From Pachypanchax playfairii (lineage: Eukaryota > Chordata > Actinopteri > Cyprinodontiformes > Aplocheilidae): a stretch of 64,000 nt of DNA. This document shows, piece by piece, positions 24,001-36,400 of this stretch. The notes beneath the pieces were generated by a model. It saw only the letters and a program-made list of their open reading frames with translations, ran no database searches and was not told the DNA's origin. The DNA lies in the NCBI GenBank assembly GCA_006937955.1, contig SSNP01000010.1, positions 2,128,588 through 2,192,587 on the forward strand, read 5' to 3'. Numbering within the stretch: the first letter of the stretch is position 1; every line of letters begins with the position of its first letter. The position numbers and the translations under genes are program-made.

Positions 24001-26716
24001 AGGACATGAACTTTATCAAGATTCATGACAGACACGCGATTTCAGGGGACATTTGTCTGCTTTTCTGCCAGGAACATAAAAGATAAACAAGTACATTTTA
24101 AAATAATAACATGTATGTGAGAGGGAACAAAGTCACAAAATATCTACATGTTGATAAGATAATACTCTCATAGTCAGGCTGTGAGGATTCATTTAAAGAG
24201 TCCATTCTGAGCTCGTTACTGGTTTGTAATGTGATTTAAAGAAGTTTCTTCAAATGTATTTACTGTTCACAAAATAAAGAAAATGTCGGCAGGTTATTTA
24301 GTTTAGGGAGACTCAACAATTTAACACTCATTTCTTTAATACCCGCCTCCAAAAAGGCCCAGGATGCCCTAAAGGGACCGACATTGTTTACTTACAATAA
24401 AATCAGTTCTGGATATCTATACATATATGTTATCTACTGTCAGCTAATTATTTAGTTTATTTCTTCCATTTATCGGACAGGAAAAAGAAAAAGTGGATGA
24501 AGTTTAAGTCAGTGACAATCACATCCAATTAAAGGTACAATATGGAATATTTTTATAAAAAGCAATATTTATAACTAAATAATACCTCCACGGGGTGTTT
24601 AGAGGGTTGTAGAATGAAAATACACTATTTTCTTTAAAAATTATATTCAAAATAAAATATTATAAAATATTAATTTTGGCGGGCATGACGTTGGCATTTT
24701 GTTTACATCTACCAGCCAATAGCTGGCAGAGCAGCGGGCACCATTTTGGGTTGCCTAATACCGTAAATAATCCAGCACACTATGGAGTCTGCAGGTCAAG
24801 CAGCTGGAAGCACCGGGGACATGTGGTGATTATATACCTTATTTACTTGCCATAGACGATTCCCTGACATGTGACAAGCAGGTTTTTGTGGAAACGGTTT
24901 TATTAGCATGTCATGCTAACACGTAGCAGCAGGGGGCTGAAGTGAGGGAAACTCCGGGCTGTGGGGTTCGACCGGAGGACGCACCACAGAGGATTTTGTT
25001 TGCTGCTTGGATAAGTGAGAAGTTGTGAGAAGAACAGAAGATCTTAGGAGGGACTGCAGGAAGTTTTGGTTTGCTCAAGAAGAGACCGGTGCAGCTTGAG
25101 TGAACTTGGACTGAATCGACGACTGAGCTACAAACAGGTAGGAAACTACTTTTATCAGAGTCAGTGTGTGATCAGCTCTGAAGAACATGATTAGTGAGCT
25201 GAACTCATATTTTATTGGGGGTTACGAGCCCGGCACCCAGATGGCTGAAGGCTTTGTGCTGTTGTTGTGTTCATGTTCCATATTCCACCTTTAACCTGAC
25301 AAATGCAGAATAAAATACACTTTGCAGACAGCAATAAAAATTTACAGACCCCTTTGATCAACGATGAAAGCAGCAAATCACTTCAGTTATTTGTTCTGTC
25401 ACTAATATTCCTATATTTCTTGTGAATATCTCATCCAGCCAACGTCTTCTTGTTAACGTTTGTGTGTGGTGTGTGGATTATACACCAGCAGAACTGAATC
25501 AAACATTCAGGAAAAAAGGCAGAACACAGACTTCACATGGATGTGTGACTTAGTAAAGTCCAGAACTGGATCTGGAGGTCCTGGTGCCCTAAGCAAGATT
25601 ACACTTTGTGCCTAACTGGGACTTTTTTCTCCTCACATTTTCTACATCTCTTAAAGACGCACCGGAGGTTCTTTTCACGATGAACATACCATGTTGTTTA
25701 CATTGTTTACATCTCTGCACTACTAATTCATGCCCCTCCACAGGACACGTTTAGGTCAGGTAAATTACAGGTGTTTGTTTACTATTTTGCATTTATTATT
25801 TCTATTACTTTCCAGTCAGCACAATGAAAGGGAGCCATAATTCTCATTTTGTTAAATTGTTTTGGTTCTTCGTGGTTTATTTTCCCTGAGTAAAAACTGG
25901 ACAGTGGAAATTCTGATAAATTGATAACTGGTATTGGTAAAATGTATCAGCCAAACTGGCTGATGATCAAAGAAGTTAAAGAGCTTTGATCACATCACCA
26001 TCTTCTATAAGAGCCTGTTCCCATCACGCTATTATAACCAAAAACTACCTAAAAATGAGTCTGTATTTAAACAACAGCACACATCAGCTTGTGAACGCAG
26101 CAGAGTTCAAATCTGACAGAACATTTCCACATACAATACTGTGCAAAAGTCTTGATACATCCCTCATTTTTTTTTTTTTTTTTCCCCCTAATGAGTCAGA
26201 TTTTACAGTCATTTTAGGGTTTAGACCAAAAGTTGAGCAATTAGATTGAATCACATTAAAACAGAACAGCTACTCACCGATTGAAAAGGACACCAAAGCG
26301 TGAGAAAACACGCAGTGAGTCTCGATCAGATCTTCTGCCATCTGGGGCTGAACGAAAAAACTGAAAAGATATAAAGAGAATCTTTTTTTTAAATGGTGTA
26401 AAACTTGAGACAGGATTATCTCAAAATGTTTTCATGTCATGTCACTTCTTCTGTGATGTGATTTAAGAATTAAGACATGAGGAAAATAAAAACGTTATTT
26501 CTGAAGGTTATTTGTACTTTAGTTGCTGTGGACTCACCAGAGAACTGCCCAGATCGCAGTGATGAAACTATGAACGAAGGATGTGCTGATATTTTTCCAT
26601 TTCCACGCATTCCGACAGGCGGATTCGGGTATGGGGAGACCACCGATCCCGGTGTTGACAAGTCGGAAAAACCCCACGGAACTCCCGGTCGTTAAAATCA
26701 CTGAACTGAGCTCCAT
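21070..26716 (-). CDS. tlcd2: TLC domain-containing protein 2, first three coding exons (3' part not found)
   Basis: Minus-strand exons: 26538-26716, 26278-26360 and 21070-21152, joined in frame by GT-AG introns (donors GTGAGTC, GTGAGTA and GTGAGTA). The predicted start is MELSSVILTTGSS; exon 1 continues LPIPESACRNAWKWKNIS, exon 2 includes QPQMAEDLIETHC, and exon 3 includes GYFIYDFFDM and SWELLLHHTV, all matching TLCD2 as I know it. TLCD1/TLCD2 are multipass plasma-membrane proteins that limit the polyunsaturated phospholipid content of membranes. Only 115 codons are covered; human TLCD2 is about 264 aa, so the remaining TLC helices are missing. Intron 2 is about 5.1 kb and contains several transposons. 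The gene is divergent from the AIFM-like gene, about 3 kb apart. Confidence 0.88.
21982..22216. repeat. TTAA-element family, copy 3 (5' part only)
   Basis: It matches 12678-12918 of copy 1 (for example TTCTTACCTTCATAGTGGGT and AGCATGCTGCTGGCTAA) and breaks off after GGCTAA, where unrelated sequence starts GGGCGCATTCACAC. The rest of the element is absent. Lies in the large tlcd2 intron. Confidence 0.7.
22217..22500. mobile_element. Harbinger-like element fragment
   Basis: It starts GGGCGCATTCACACTAG directly after a TAA of the host repeat and carries internal GTGTGAACGCAACCGCACC (about 22410-22428), which resembles such ends. The opposite terminal repeat was not found, so the right boundary is uncertain. 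The minus frame 22285-22500 has no secure match. Confidence 0.35.
23165..23350. repeat. SINE-like dispersed repeat fragment
   Basis: Contains AAAGTGCTTCACACTACAG, then TGTCATTCACCCATTCACAC, a text block very common in fish genomes, followed by a degenerate 3' part. Overlapping frames here reflect the repeat, not a gene. Intronic to tlcd2. Confidence 0.55.
24539..25294. mobile_element. TTAA-flanked non-autonomous element, 756 bp
   Basis: TTAA at 24539 and 25291. The inverted ends TTAAAGGTACAATATGGA and (from the other strand) TTAAAGGTGGAATATGGA differ at only two of 18 positions. The interior includes a GC-richer stretch (about 24720-25110) without a transposase frame. Different family from the AGAGGC element; piggyBac or Kolobok type cannot be separated here. 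Intronic to tlcd2. Confidence 0.75.
26133..26200. repeat. mariner/Tc1-like terminal-repeat fragment
   Basis: AATACTGTGCAAAAGTCTTG followed by a T-rich run resembles one end of fish mariner/Tc1 MITEs. No second end was found; intronic to tlcd2. Confidence 0.35.
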
Positions 26717-26719
26717 GAC

Positions 26720-27330
26720 TGAGATGCTGGAAGAGACAGGAATGAAAATAAAAGGAAGAAGTGGTGGTTTTTGGTTCAGACAAAAAGACGACGGCTGATT
26801 TAATCACATTAACGTGCCGGTGTTTCCCAAATCAAGCGGTAAACACGAGGTCTGATCCTCCGACAGAAGAAGATGCACGGACTGTTAAATATTCTCCCTC
26901 TGAAGGCGAGTTGCTGATATTTCTCCGTCCTGTTTAGAAACGCACTTTGCTCACAGGTAAAACCTGTTCACGTGAGTGTTCCGAGCAGGTGCGAAGCCCT
27001 TGTTGGCAGTTGTGAAACCACCCTTTTGTAAAGCCTCATCCACCAGCTTGTGTAACTTTTTGACATCAACAGTAAGCAAACGGACTCGCCCCGCCCTACT
27101 ATAAAGGGGAGCGGCCACGAGCGCGCTTCACGTGTTGTGTTACGTTCAAAAATACTGGAAAAAGGTCCACTCAGCGTGCCAATTGCGTGTAGCTACCTGT
27201 AGCCACATGTCCACAGACAGGTACATTATGAATGTGAAGTGATGTAAAATGATAAGATACTCAAAATTGTTTAACAGAGATAATAAACTGGACTGGCATA
27301 TCACTACAACACATACAAGGAAATGAAATT
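26720..27330. promoter_or_regulatory. probable tlcd2 5' region with GC-rich promoter-like segment
   Basis: Directly upstream (minus sense) of the tlcd2 start codon. A GC-richer segment around 27080-27130 holds CGCCCCGCCC and GAGCGCGC. A TATAAAG at about 27100 faces the plus strand, away from tlcd2, so it is not evidence for the tlcd2 start site. No transcription start can be fixed. Confidence 0.3.
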
Positions 27331-28480
27331 TTAATAAATCAAAAAAGATTTTTAAAAATTGCAGCGATCATTGCTTGAAAGACAAAAGCAACAAAAAACA
27401 TGTCCTATTAACATGTATCCTATTTTTGTTCTGTCTAATTCTCTGTCCAGACAAAAAGCACTCACAATCTGGCACATTTTAAACACTTTATTAAAGAGAA
27501 TCCTTATCATTATTTTTTCCATGAGATTGGAAAGCACGCACAAAAAGTGGAGATTGTATTCCAGTAAATTTATACAATTTCTAAAAAGGGTAAGTTCATT
27601 CGTAGTTATAATGATTTCTCTTTTTGTTACGGTCCAAATTACATTAGTGCCAGAAGGTGCCTGCAACGCCGCTCCCTCCGCGAAAGTATAAATTCCAAAG
27701 AGTTCCTGAAGGCAGCACACCTCGTTGGCTCAGAGACCCCTGTGGATTTGTGGGAAAATTTGTTTGTTTAACGTTGGACTGAAAACCGTGGTGGAAAAAT
27801 GTGGTCGATACACCGATTTATATGCATTTGGTGTTACTGCTTCAGTAACATTTACTGTTACTGAAGCTTTAAGGTTATATTTATGATATTAAAATGTTGC
27901 TTCGCGGAGAAGCGCGGCTTTTATTCAAATCTGGGCCTCATGATCCTAGATGGACCTGGAATGATTGTTGTTGATATTTAGTGAAACAGCGACACCTGCT
28001 GACCAGGAACAGCATGGCACGCCTCAGCATTCAGCTTGTGTTCCCGTGATACTGTTCTTTTTGGCATCTCATTAAAAATTATATTCTTAAATTGCTAAGA
28101 TCACTATATTTCAAATGTCCAATCATTTTTCTTTTTGTTTGAAAATTATACAATTTGCATACGATTTATTTCAAATATTATTTATGGATTTATTGGAGAA
28201 AAAGGCCATGGGAAAAAAAACTGCACATATTACAGTTTACTGCAGCAACAAACTATCTACTTACAGCCTTTTTTCATATTGCACCAGCGGCTATGATAAC
28301 AGATCTACAAAATGAACAACATGAAGAGTGTGATTGTGCCACAATATGCTGTGAGTTTGGCCCTGGCAACCAGGTTTTGACTCTTCTGCCTGTTATGGGA
28401 TCCCATTTCAAGCCCAGATCCTAACAGTCAAGTTTTTAAAAGCAACACTAGGATAGAAAAAAATCAGGCCCCCCTCATGA
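27331..28480. other. intergenic stretch between divergent genes
   Basis: Overlapping plus and minus frames at 27352-27720 lack domains. A perfect small palindrome sits at 27839-27867. No gene called. Confidence 0.4.
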
Positions 28481-28539
28481 AGTCTGTTTCTCGTGGTTTG
28501 ATCAGAGACGTTCACACCAGTAACCTGTTAGAGATCAGG

Positions 28540-29140
28540 ACTCATCTGGCTCTGCCTTACAACAGAAAGCAGATACCAGACCAGCCGATGGGTTGAGGAC
28601 CTCAGACGGCCCTGTCCAGCTCTCAGCCAGTCTCCTGGACTCTTGTCCATGACTGTGCTGGGACACACAGCAAACCTTCTCCCAAAGACATCTATTGATG
28701 TTCCATTCCAATGACCACCAGACTATTGAACTGCTGAGTAATAGCCCCCTTTTTATACCCTTCCACCCCTCCAAACCCTTCCACCTCCACCCTGGACATC
28801 GTCCTATACTTTGCACATGAATAACTTGCACTTTTATTAACTTACTATTTGACTGACTGAGCTAATCTGTCAAACTACAGTTGCACATTCAACTGCTTGA
28901 ATGTTTACACTTCCTGTTTGCATACTATATCAACCATCCTTGCACACCATTTATTGCAACAATATTATGTTTTTATTTCTTAATATCATCCATGCTTCTC
29001 TTTATATTATTATTTATCTATGTTATACCTAATCTTCTGTTTATATACTATTGTGGGCAGCAAAGTAAGAATTTCACTGTTCGGGGAAATGTGTTACTTA
29101 ACTATGCATTTGACAATAAAAGCCTTGAATCTTGAATTCT
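28540..29140 (+). repeat. non-LTR retrotransposon 3'-end fragment
   Basis: Includes GCAGCAAAGTAAGAATTTCA and ends GACAATAAAAGCCTTGAATC TTGAATTC-like, the AATAAA plus short tandem tail typical of fish LINE 3' ends. The minus frame 28535-28831 is probably an antisense artefact. No reverse transcriptase domain identified. Confidence 0.45.
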
Positions 29141-29599
29141 GGTGGAGTCAGACTGCCTGTGCAGCATCTGTAGGGTCAAGTTACCACCTCATGATACCAG
29201 TAATGACACTTATTCGGGTTAGTGTCATTAATAATAATAAATATGAAATTTTAAATCATAAAAATTAAATAGTAATTACAAATGTAAAACTACTGGAAAA
29301 CAGACAAAAAGAGGAGGAGGAAAAAAAAAGTCTTTTGCCTCCACCTGTAGAATCATTTCTAATTCTGGGGTCATCTTATTGATTCCTAAAACAGCCAAAA
29401 GTATTGACATGTGTGATTATTTTTTAAGCAGTATATTCATACCACAAAAAAACAAAATTAAACCAAATATACCAAAATAAAAAGACGTGTTTCTACTTAT
29501 ATAAAGCGCTGTATGTGTTACAATAACAATGTTAAATTGTTAAATTAACAATAAACAATTAATATCTTAAATTAATATCAGAAATTAACAATGTTTAGT

Positions 29600-29793
29600 A
29601 CCTTTGTTGAAAAAGCCGCTGAGATTATGGAGCATGCGCGTTACGCACAATGCTGCGTCATTCTTTCCTTAGTGACGGTTGCTGTGGGAGGAGCTTTATG
29701 GAATCACCGGGTGGTGTCTGAGGTTCACGCGACTAGTTTGCCAGCGACTTTCAGCGGAAATTTTCCAGTATCACTTCTGTGTGAAAGAATCAA
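29600..29793 (+). promoter_or_regulatory. probable leader exon and promoter of the AIFM-like gene
   Basis: A GC-richer stretch that ends at a strong donor (GAATCAA|GTAAGC, 29793/29794) and can splice to the acceptor TCTGGCAG before 30436. In that join the only in-frame route into the downstream protein has no upstream ATG, so it would be a non-coding leader. GCATGCGC at 29633-29640 is an NRF1-type half site, common upstream of genes for mitochondrial proteins. Confidence 0.45.
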
Positions 29794-30437
29794 GTAAGCT
29801 GCATGTTTCCACTTATAAAGATACGTGGATATTTTATTTATTGGTAGTTTTCAGGTGGCGCGTGCTCAGTGTTTGGGAGTCTTGATAATATGATTTTTCT
29901 TTAAATTCAGTCTCTCTATTAAAACTTCTGATTTTAGATTTAATCGTTTTTACTTAAAGTGGTATAAAAATCTTTTTTTAATTCATGCGAAAAGTCACGT
30001 ATTATATTACATTTCTTACTGAACATTAGCTAAAATATTAGATAAAAACGATTGTAAAAAAAAGATGTCTGTTGTTAATTTTAGTATTTACGTTCAAATT
30101 CAGTCTAATTCAAAATACTTTTGTTGAATTGAATTAGTTTAGACATCCATTTGCTTTTTCTTTCAAAAATTATTTAATTGATTAAATAAAAAAACAGTAA
30201 CAGCTGCGACAAATCAGAGAATAACAAAAACTAAAAAAACCCAAAACAATTTTAACTGCAGGCTAACATAAACTACCAAAATAAAGTGAATTTAGTTAGT
30301 TTTTTTTGCCATGGTGAGCAGAAAACTTTGTATTAATAATAAATGAATCAGTGTGTAATTGCTGTGTGGAAAAGGACACACCTGTAATACTGTACATTGC
30401 CCCAATAATGTGTGTGTTTACTTTTAGTCTGGCAGGT

Positions 30438-33400
30438 ATGAATAAGCACAAAGAAACAGGTCAAAGTGAAGATCAGGAGGAAGTAACGAGACTCGTTTGT
30501 CAGGAGTCTGAGCTCCAGGATGGACAGTGAGTTGCAACACGTTGGATATATAAAAAAAAAAAAAAGATCAGATGTAAGTGTTGCTCCCAGTCGTGTATGA
30601 CGCTGCCACTTTTCATCCTTTACACATTCTGTGTTTATGAAGAATGAAAGAAGTAACCGTGGAGGATCAAAAGGTTCTGTTGGTCCGGACCCAGGGTCAG
30701 TACAGCGCCATTGGAAGCAAGTGTTCTCATTACAGTGCTCCTTTAGTTAAAGGTAAAACATTCATTTACATGCAGGATTGATTTCATTCTGTGCACACAC
30801 ACTTTGATATATATATAAAATAATACATTTACAGGCGCTCTGGTGGGTAATCGGGTGAGATGTCCCTTTCATGGAGCCTGTTTCAATGTCAAAACCGGAG
30901 ACATCGAGGATTATCCGGGCCTGGACAGTTTACCTTGTTACAAGGTAAAACAGCATTTCAAACAGCACTTAATCCACCTGCTTGTTCATGCTTGTTATTA
31001 GTCATGACTGGTTATTTCCTCTTTTTACTGGCTGTTTTCTACTTTTAAAAAAAGGAATTTGTTTTAACAGGTAAAGGTTGAGGATGGAAAAGTTTATGTT
31101 TCCATAAACAAAAAGGTAAGCAACGTTTTAGAAACTTTAAGTGAGCAAAGTTTCTCTTCATTTAGTGACAAATAAATCCTGATTGGTTTCCTTCAGTCTC
31201 TGACAGCGACCAGGCGGGTGAAGGAGATGTGCTCAATTCAACCTGACACAAAACACACTGTTCTGCTTGTAGGAGGAGGCAAGTTTTAGATAAAGATGAG
31301 AGAAAATCTGGATGTTTTGGTGCTTATTCAGTCATTTTGTGAGGAAATGTGAATCTGAGATGATTAAAGAATAAATTTCAGAGAGTTTTACATCCTGAGG
31401 AGGTATTTTATGACTTCAGGTCCTGCTTCTTTGGTTTGTGCCGAAACGCTTCGTCAAAACTGCTACCAGGGTCGGATTGTCATCATAACAAAAGACAGTC
31501 TGCCTCCATTCGACAAACCCAAACTGAGTAAGGTATGACGTATCTAAAATAAACTAGTAAACGTTGAATGAGGTGTCTTGCTGTATTTTGTCTGTTTTTA
31601 GTAAATAGAGTCACTTTTTTCAGACAATGAATTTGGAAAGCAGCAGCGTCCTCCTCCGTCCAAGAGACTTCTATCAACAACATGCCATAGAGATGTGGAC
31701 AGGCAAAGAGGTAACAATCAGAAATGTCTTACTGCATCATGTGTTTGGGATTCATTCCTATTATGTTTGGTATATTAAATTTGGCTGTTCATGCTTTGTG
31801 TGTGTGTTTTGTTGCAGGTGGTGTCCGTGAACGCAGCTGATAAGGTGGTGAAGATGAGCGATGGCATCTTGGAGTGTTATGACCAGCTCCTGATCGCAAC
31901 GGGCTGCAGGTAGGACCTGCCATCCATCTTGTTTCTGTGATTACTTTAACAACACACTCAGTTGTGTTTGTTTTTCAGAGCTCGACCGCTCGTCTGTCCC
32001 GGTTCTGACTTGAAGGGAGTGCATTTGCTGCAGAGTTATGAAGATGCTAAAGAGATTCACACCTCGTCTCTGGGCCAGAGGGCTGTTGTAATTGGAGCAT
32101 CCTTCATAGGTTATCCTCTTTGTCCTAATTTAATAATTAAGTTGACATAATGCTCAACCAAGGGTGTGTCTAATAAATCTATGTCGGGGTGTCAGGTAGA
32201 AAAGGTGGCACATGTTGCCCATAACCTTAAAAAAATGACGTTTTTCACAAAGTTATAGGCTGTTTATCATAATTAAAGTGGCACCATAAACCAAAATGAA
32301 CTCAAAATCTGTCAAAACACAATGTCAGTGTTACACTTTCATTAATCAGCATCTTTCAATAATGTCAAATTATTGATTGAATATGATTCTCTCAGCTTGG
32401 GGCCCCCTAGGGGCCAATCTAATATGACGAGTGGTCCATGCCCCCGTGGTGAATCTAATAATTCTGCTAAATGTGCTCACTGATGGATGTTTTACCAACA
32501 CAGGTATGGAGGTGGCGTCATACCTGTCAGACAAAGCTGCCAGTGTGGCGTTGGTCGGTACGACTTCGTACCCGTTTGAGAAGTCTCTCGGGCCGGAGAT
32601 CGGAAAGATGACGATGGAAGTAAGGAAGAATGAAAGTGGATCTGACGTGTGTTTTTTATGTTATTTTACGACTTTACTCAAGTCTTTTATTTCTACGTGA
32701 TTGATTTCATCATTCTCCGGGTCTGATTTAGTGAAATACATGAAGCAGTGTCGTTACAACCAGCTGCTATCCAGCGTTTCACTGTTTCATCAATGAAAAC
32801 ATGAGCTCACAAATGCTTTTTAATGTTGATGTAAGATGTAAACAAAGAGATGGGTTCCTGTGTTTCATCACTTCTGGTTTCAAACTGAGACTCATCCAAA
32901 GCTCATAAAAACATTCATACTTGACTTTGAAATGACAAACAACACAAACATTTTTATTTTTAAGATGTTGGAGGAAAAAAAGGTCAAGTTCTACATGAAC
33001 GACAGAGTGATTGAGATCAGAGGGAGAGATGGGAAGGTAACTAACTTAACTCTGTATCTCAGATGAGTTAATAAAATAACCCTGTTTGTTATAAAGGTTT
33101 AAAATGTTTATAAATGTTTAAACTTTGTCTAATTTCAGGTGAAGGAGGTGATGCTTAAGAGTGGAGCGGTGCTGGAAGCTGATGTGGTGATCGCTGGAAT
33201 TGGTAATATTATTATTATCCTAAACTATGTTCAGATATTTATGTAAATAATAACAAAATATTCAAATTGTGACGCCTGACGGGATTATTCAGACATTTCT
33301 TTATGCATGTTGTCATATTGTATTTTTGTAACCAAAGTCTCCAGATGAATTTCCCTCCCAAACACAGTTATAGTGTTTTTTAAGCAGTAAGATCAACAAA

Positions 33401-36400
33401 ATGTATTAGAAAAACGAATATTTGAACATGGAGCAGTAATTCATAATGAAAAGGAGGAAATTATTTAAAAATATTAATTTTGATGACAGAATGTTAAAAA
33501 CATGTCTAACACTGAGATGTTTGAATTTTTTTGTTTGGCATTTTTCAGGCGTGATTCCAAATTCAGACTTTTTAGCAGGAAGTGGCGTCGCTGTGGACTC
33601 GTTTAAAGCCGTGATTGTTGACAAGGTAAGAAAACCACAACAGGACTCAGTAAGACATCAATATGACTTTCTATTTATAATATAGACTGATGTGCACATC
33701 TGTTTTTTTTAATCCAACATAAATATTTTACAGCATATTGTATAATTTTACCAGCTCATTTCGGCCATCTGACTGTAACTTTATTTCATCTCTTCTCCCA
33801 GCACATGCAGACTAATGTAGCAGATGTTTTCAGTGCTGGAGATGTTGCCTCCTTCCCTCTGAGCACGCACGGTGGCCAGCAGGTCAACATCGGTCACTGG
33901 CAAATGTCCCATTCTCATGGTAAAAAAATCAAGAGTGCAAAATGCAACAGCTTTCATTGTATCTTTAAACATTTTTGCATGAACATGTTTTAACTGAATT
34001 CAGTGAGGGAATGCATGATGATCTGAGATCTTGCAAGAGAATTACAATGAAATGTTTAAAGAGTAATTCACCACCTCCAGATCACATCCCTACTTACACT
34101 CCCTGTTTTAAAAAGGAGGCGTTTCCTAGAGGACCAGCATACGTGCAGGGGGAGGCGGGCTGGGCTGTGATTGACATGTTGCAGGTGGACAGAAAGGAAC
34201 AGAGGAAAATGGAGGAGGTTGCTTCTGTGGACGAGTCAAGCGGCCCTGATTCGTATCGTTTGGAACCGATCATTCGCCCTGTAGCGGGATCATGGCCCTT
34301 CTCTTAGTGGTACATTGTTGTTTGTCAAAGCTAAAGCTACATATAGATTAGATTTAGTAATACCGTGTGACTCTGCCAACAGGTGCAGCCGTACGCAGCT
34401 GCTGTATCTCATTGTCCGCAGCAGAAAACGTGTTGCAGAGAGGTTACCAATAGCTAGCGGACTGCAAAAGTAAGGGGCGTGAACCATGTGAACCAGGGGT
34501 CTCAAACTCCAGGCCTCGAGGGCCACTATCCTGCATGTTTTAGATGTTTCCCTGTTTCAACACACCTGATTCAAATCCTCTGTATTTCAACAAGTCCTGC
34601 AGAAGCCTGTTAACGACTTGTTCATTTGAATCAGGTGTGTTGAAGCAGGGAAACATCTAAAACATGCAGGATAGTGGCCCTCGAGGCCTGGAGTTTGACA
34701 CCCCTGATGTGAACGGATCTTTTAAATCTAAGTGCTCTGGGGGCGTGAGTTAGACCAGAGCTGGTGATGTCCTTACCCTCTGCCATGACATTAGGTGCAA
34801 CAATCACGATTTAAGATGCACTCAAATGCCAAAAATAAAGCACAGACATGTACACAACTCTGTTAGACACTAATTTCTACAGTTTATTATAAAAAAAATT
34901 GGATTTGATGGTTAGTTGCTCTTAGTTGACTTAAAATTAAACTCTTGAACTATGACGGCCTGCAGGTCTACAAGGACTAGCACTACAAGCATCTAAGCAT
35001 AAATAAAACGAGCATATCTACAGCATCAACTTCCAAGTGAACCAAATCCAGGTTCTCCTCACACGCTACGTCATCACACAGCTGCTGTGGAGACGTCCTG
35101 GTCGCCATCATGCAGAAACGTTCCATCTTCAAAGCTGCTGTTAAAGTACTTGACAAGAAGTTCCAGTTGCTGCATAAATCCCTTTAATTCAGCCAGACAT
35201 CTTTACTTCCTGTGGCCTGCAGATTAACTCATGAACAGAGGAGTGGGTTTCTACGGCTGAGTAGCTCATATCACCAGGTGTAACACAAACATCAGATGCA
35301 GTGATGTAAAGCTGGATGATACTGAACTCTAGAGCAGATGAAACATGTTCTCTGGAGTGATGAATCTTTCTTCTCAGTCTGGGAGTCTGATGGATGAGTT
35401 TGGGTTTGGTAGTTTTCTGGAGAAATGAACTTGTCTGACTGCATAATATCAGTTTGGTGGAGGGAGGTTCATGGTGTGGGGTTGGTTTTCAGGAGCTAAA
35501 CTTAGTGCTTTAGTTCTACTGAACAGAACCTTTAACTCGTTCACTGCCATTGACGACTAAAATCGTCAATTGCGTCTTTTGACAGAAGGGGTGAGAGGAC
35601 AACCGTACGCACCATGAGAGTAAATATCACACCTCTAAAGGACGTACAAATTGTTCTTACCTGTGTGCGGTGGTGAAACTTCTGGTGATCATAATGATAA
35701 TCCTTGAAAGAGGAGCGAGTTTTGGGAAGCCGTTATGCGTAACACGGGGCGCAAAGCAGAAGAACGTGTGCAGATCACACTTCATCAAAGTCTGTGTCGT
35801 GGTCACAAAAGTTTGGATAGAAAGAAATGGCGACAATCAACGCGGGCTGCCGAGCTCACAGCACATATTTCATCCCAGCCGGAGACCTCGACGGGTCAGA
35901 GTCATGTGATTTTAGTGCACCTGACCTAGATACGTCAGATGAGCGGTTCCTGTCTGGATCAACCAGGAGGCGTCAATAAAAGGTGTCAAAGACACTTTTC
36001 TGCATGACATGTCTCGTTTCACAAACAAAGCCCGTTTTCTGTTTTTCTGTTACAAAAAGGAGTTTTTGGTGAAATCACCTATTTTCTACAGCAGATTGTG
36101 AAAGAACGGTAAACACTAGAAACAAACTGTTTTTTCCCGATGGAAGTAGAGAATGTATTCTTTGTTTTGATGGTTTAGATGTTTGTATAGTCATAAAGCA
36201 TAATCTTCTCTGGCTCTTCAAAAACAGTAAAAAAGTGCTCAAAAATGCTGTTTGTGAAGGGCTTAACTGTTCAGAAAACAGCTGGCAGCCAATAAGTTAA
36301 TGCTTCAGGACTACAAGGTAGTTTCAACATTTTAAAGCTCCTAACTTTGTGGTGAAATTTGGGGACGGTCCCTTACTGTTCCAACATGACTGCTCATGTG

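Noticed and set aside
27352..27720. Overlapping frames of 122 codons (minus) and 110 codons (plus)
   Set aside because: Hydrophobic low-complexity text with no domain and no splice context; both strands open over the same AT-rich interval.
28535..28831. 98-codon minus-strand frame
   Set aside because: Overlaps a plus-strand retrotransposon 3' fragment; likely antisense of that element.
29591..29797. Possible N-terminal extension of the AIFM-like protein from the leader exon
   Set aside because: Across the leader-exon splice, one frame runs into a stop and the frame that joins in phase has a stop upstream without an ATG. The ATG at 30438 is the best start.
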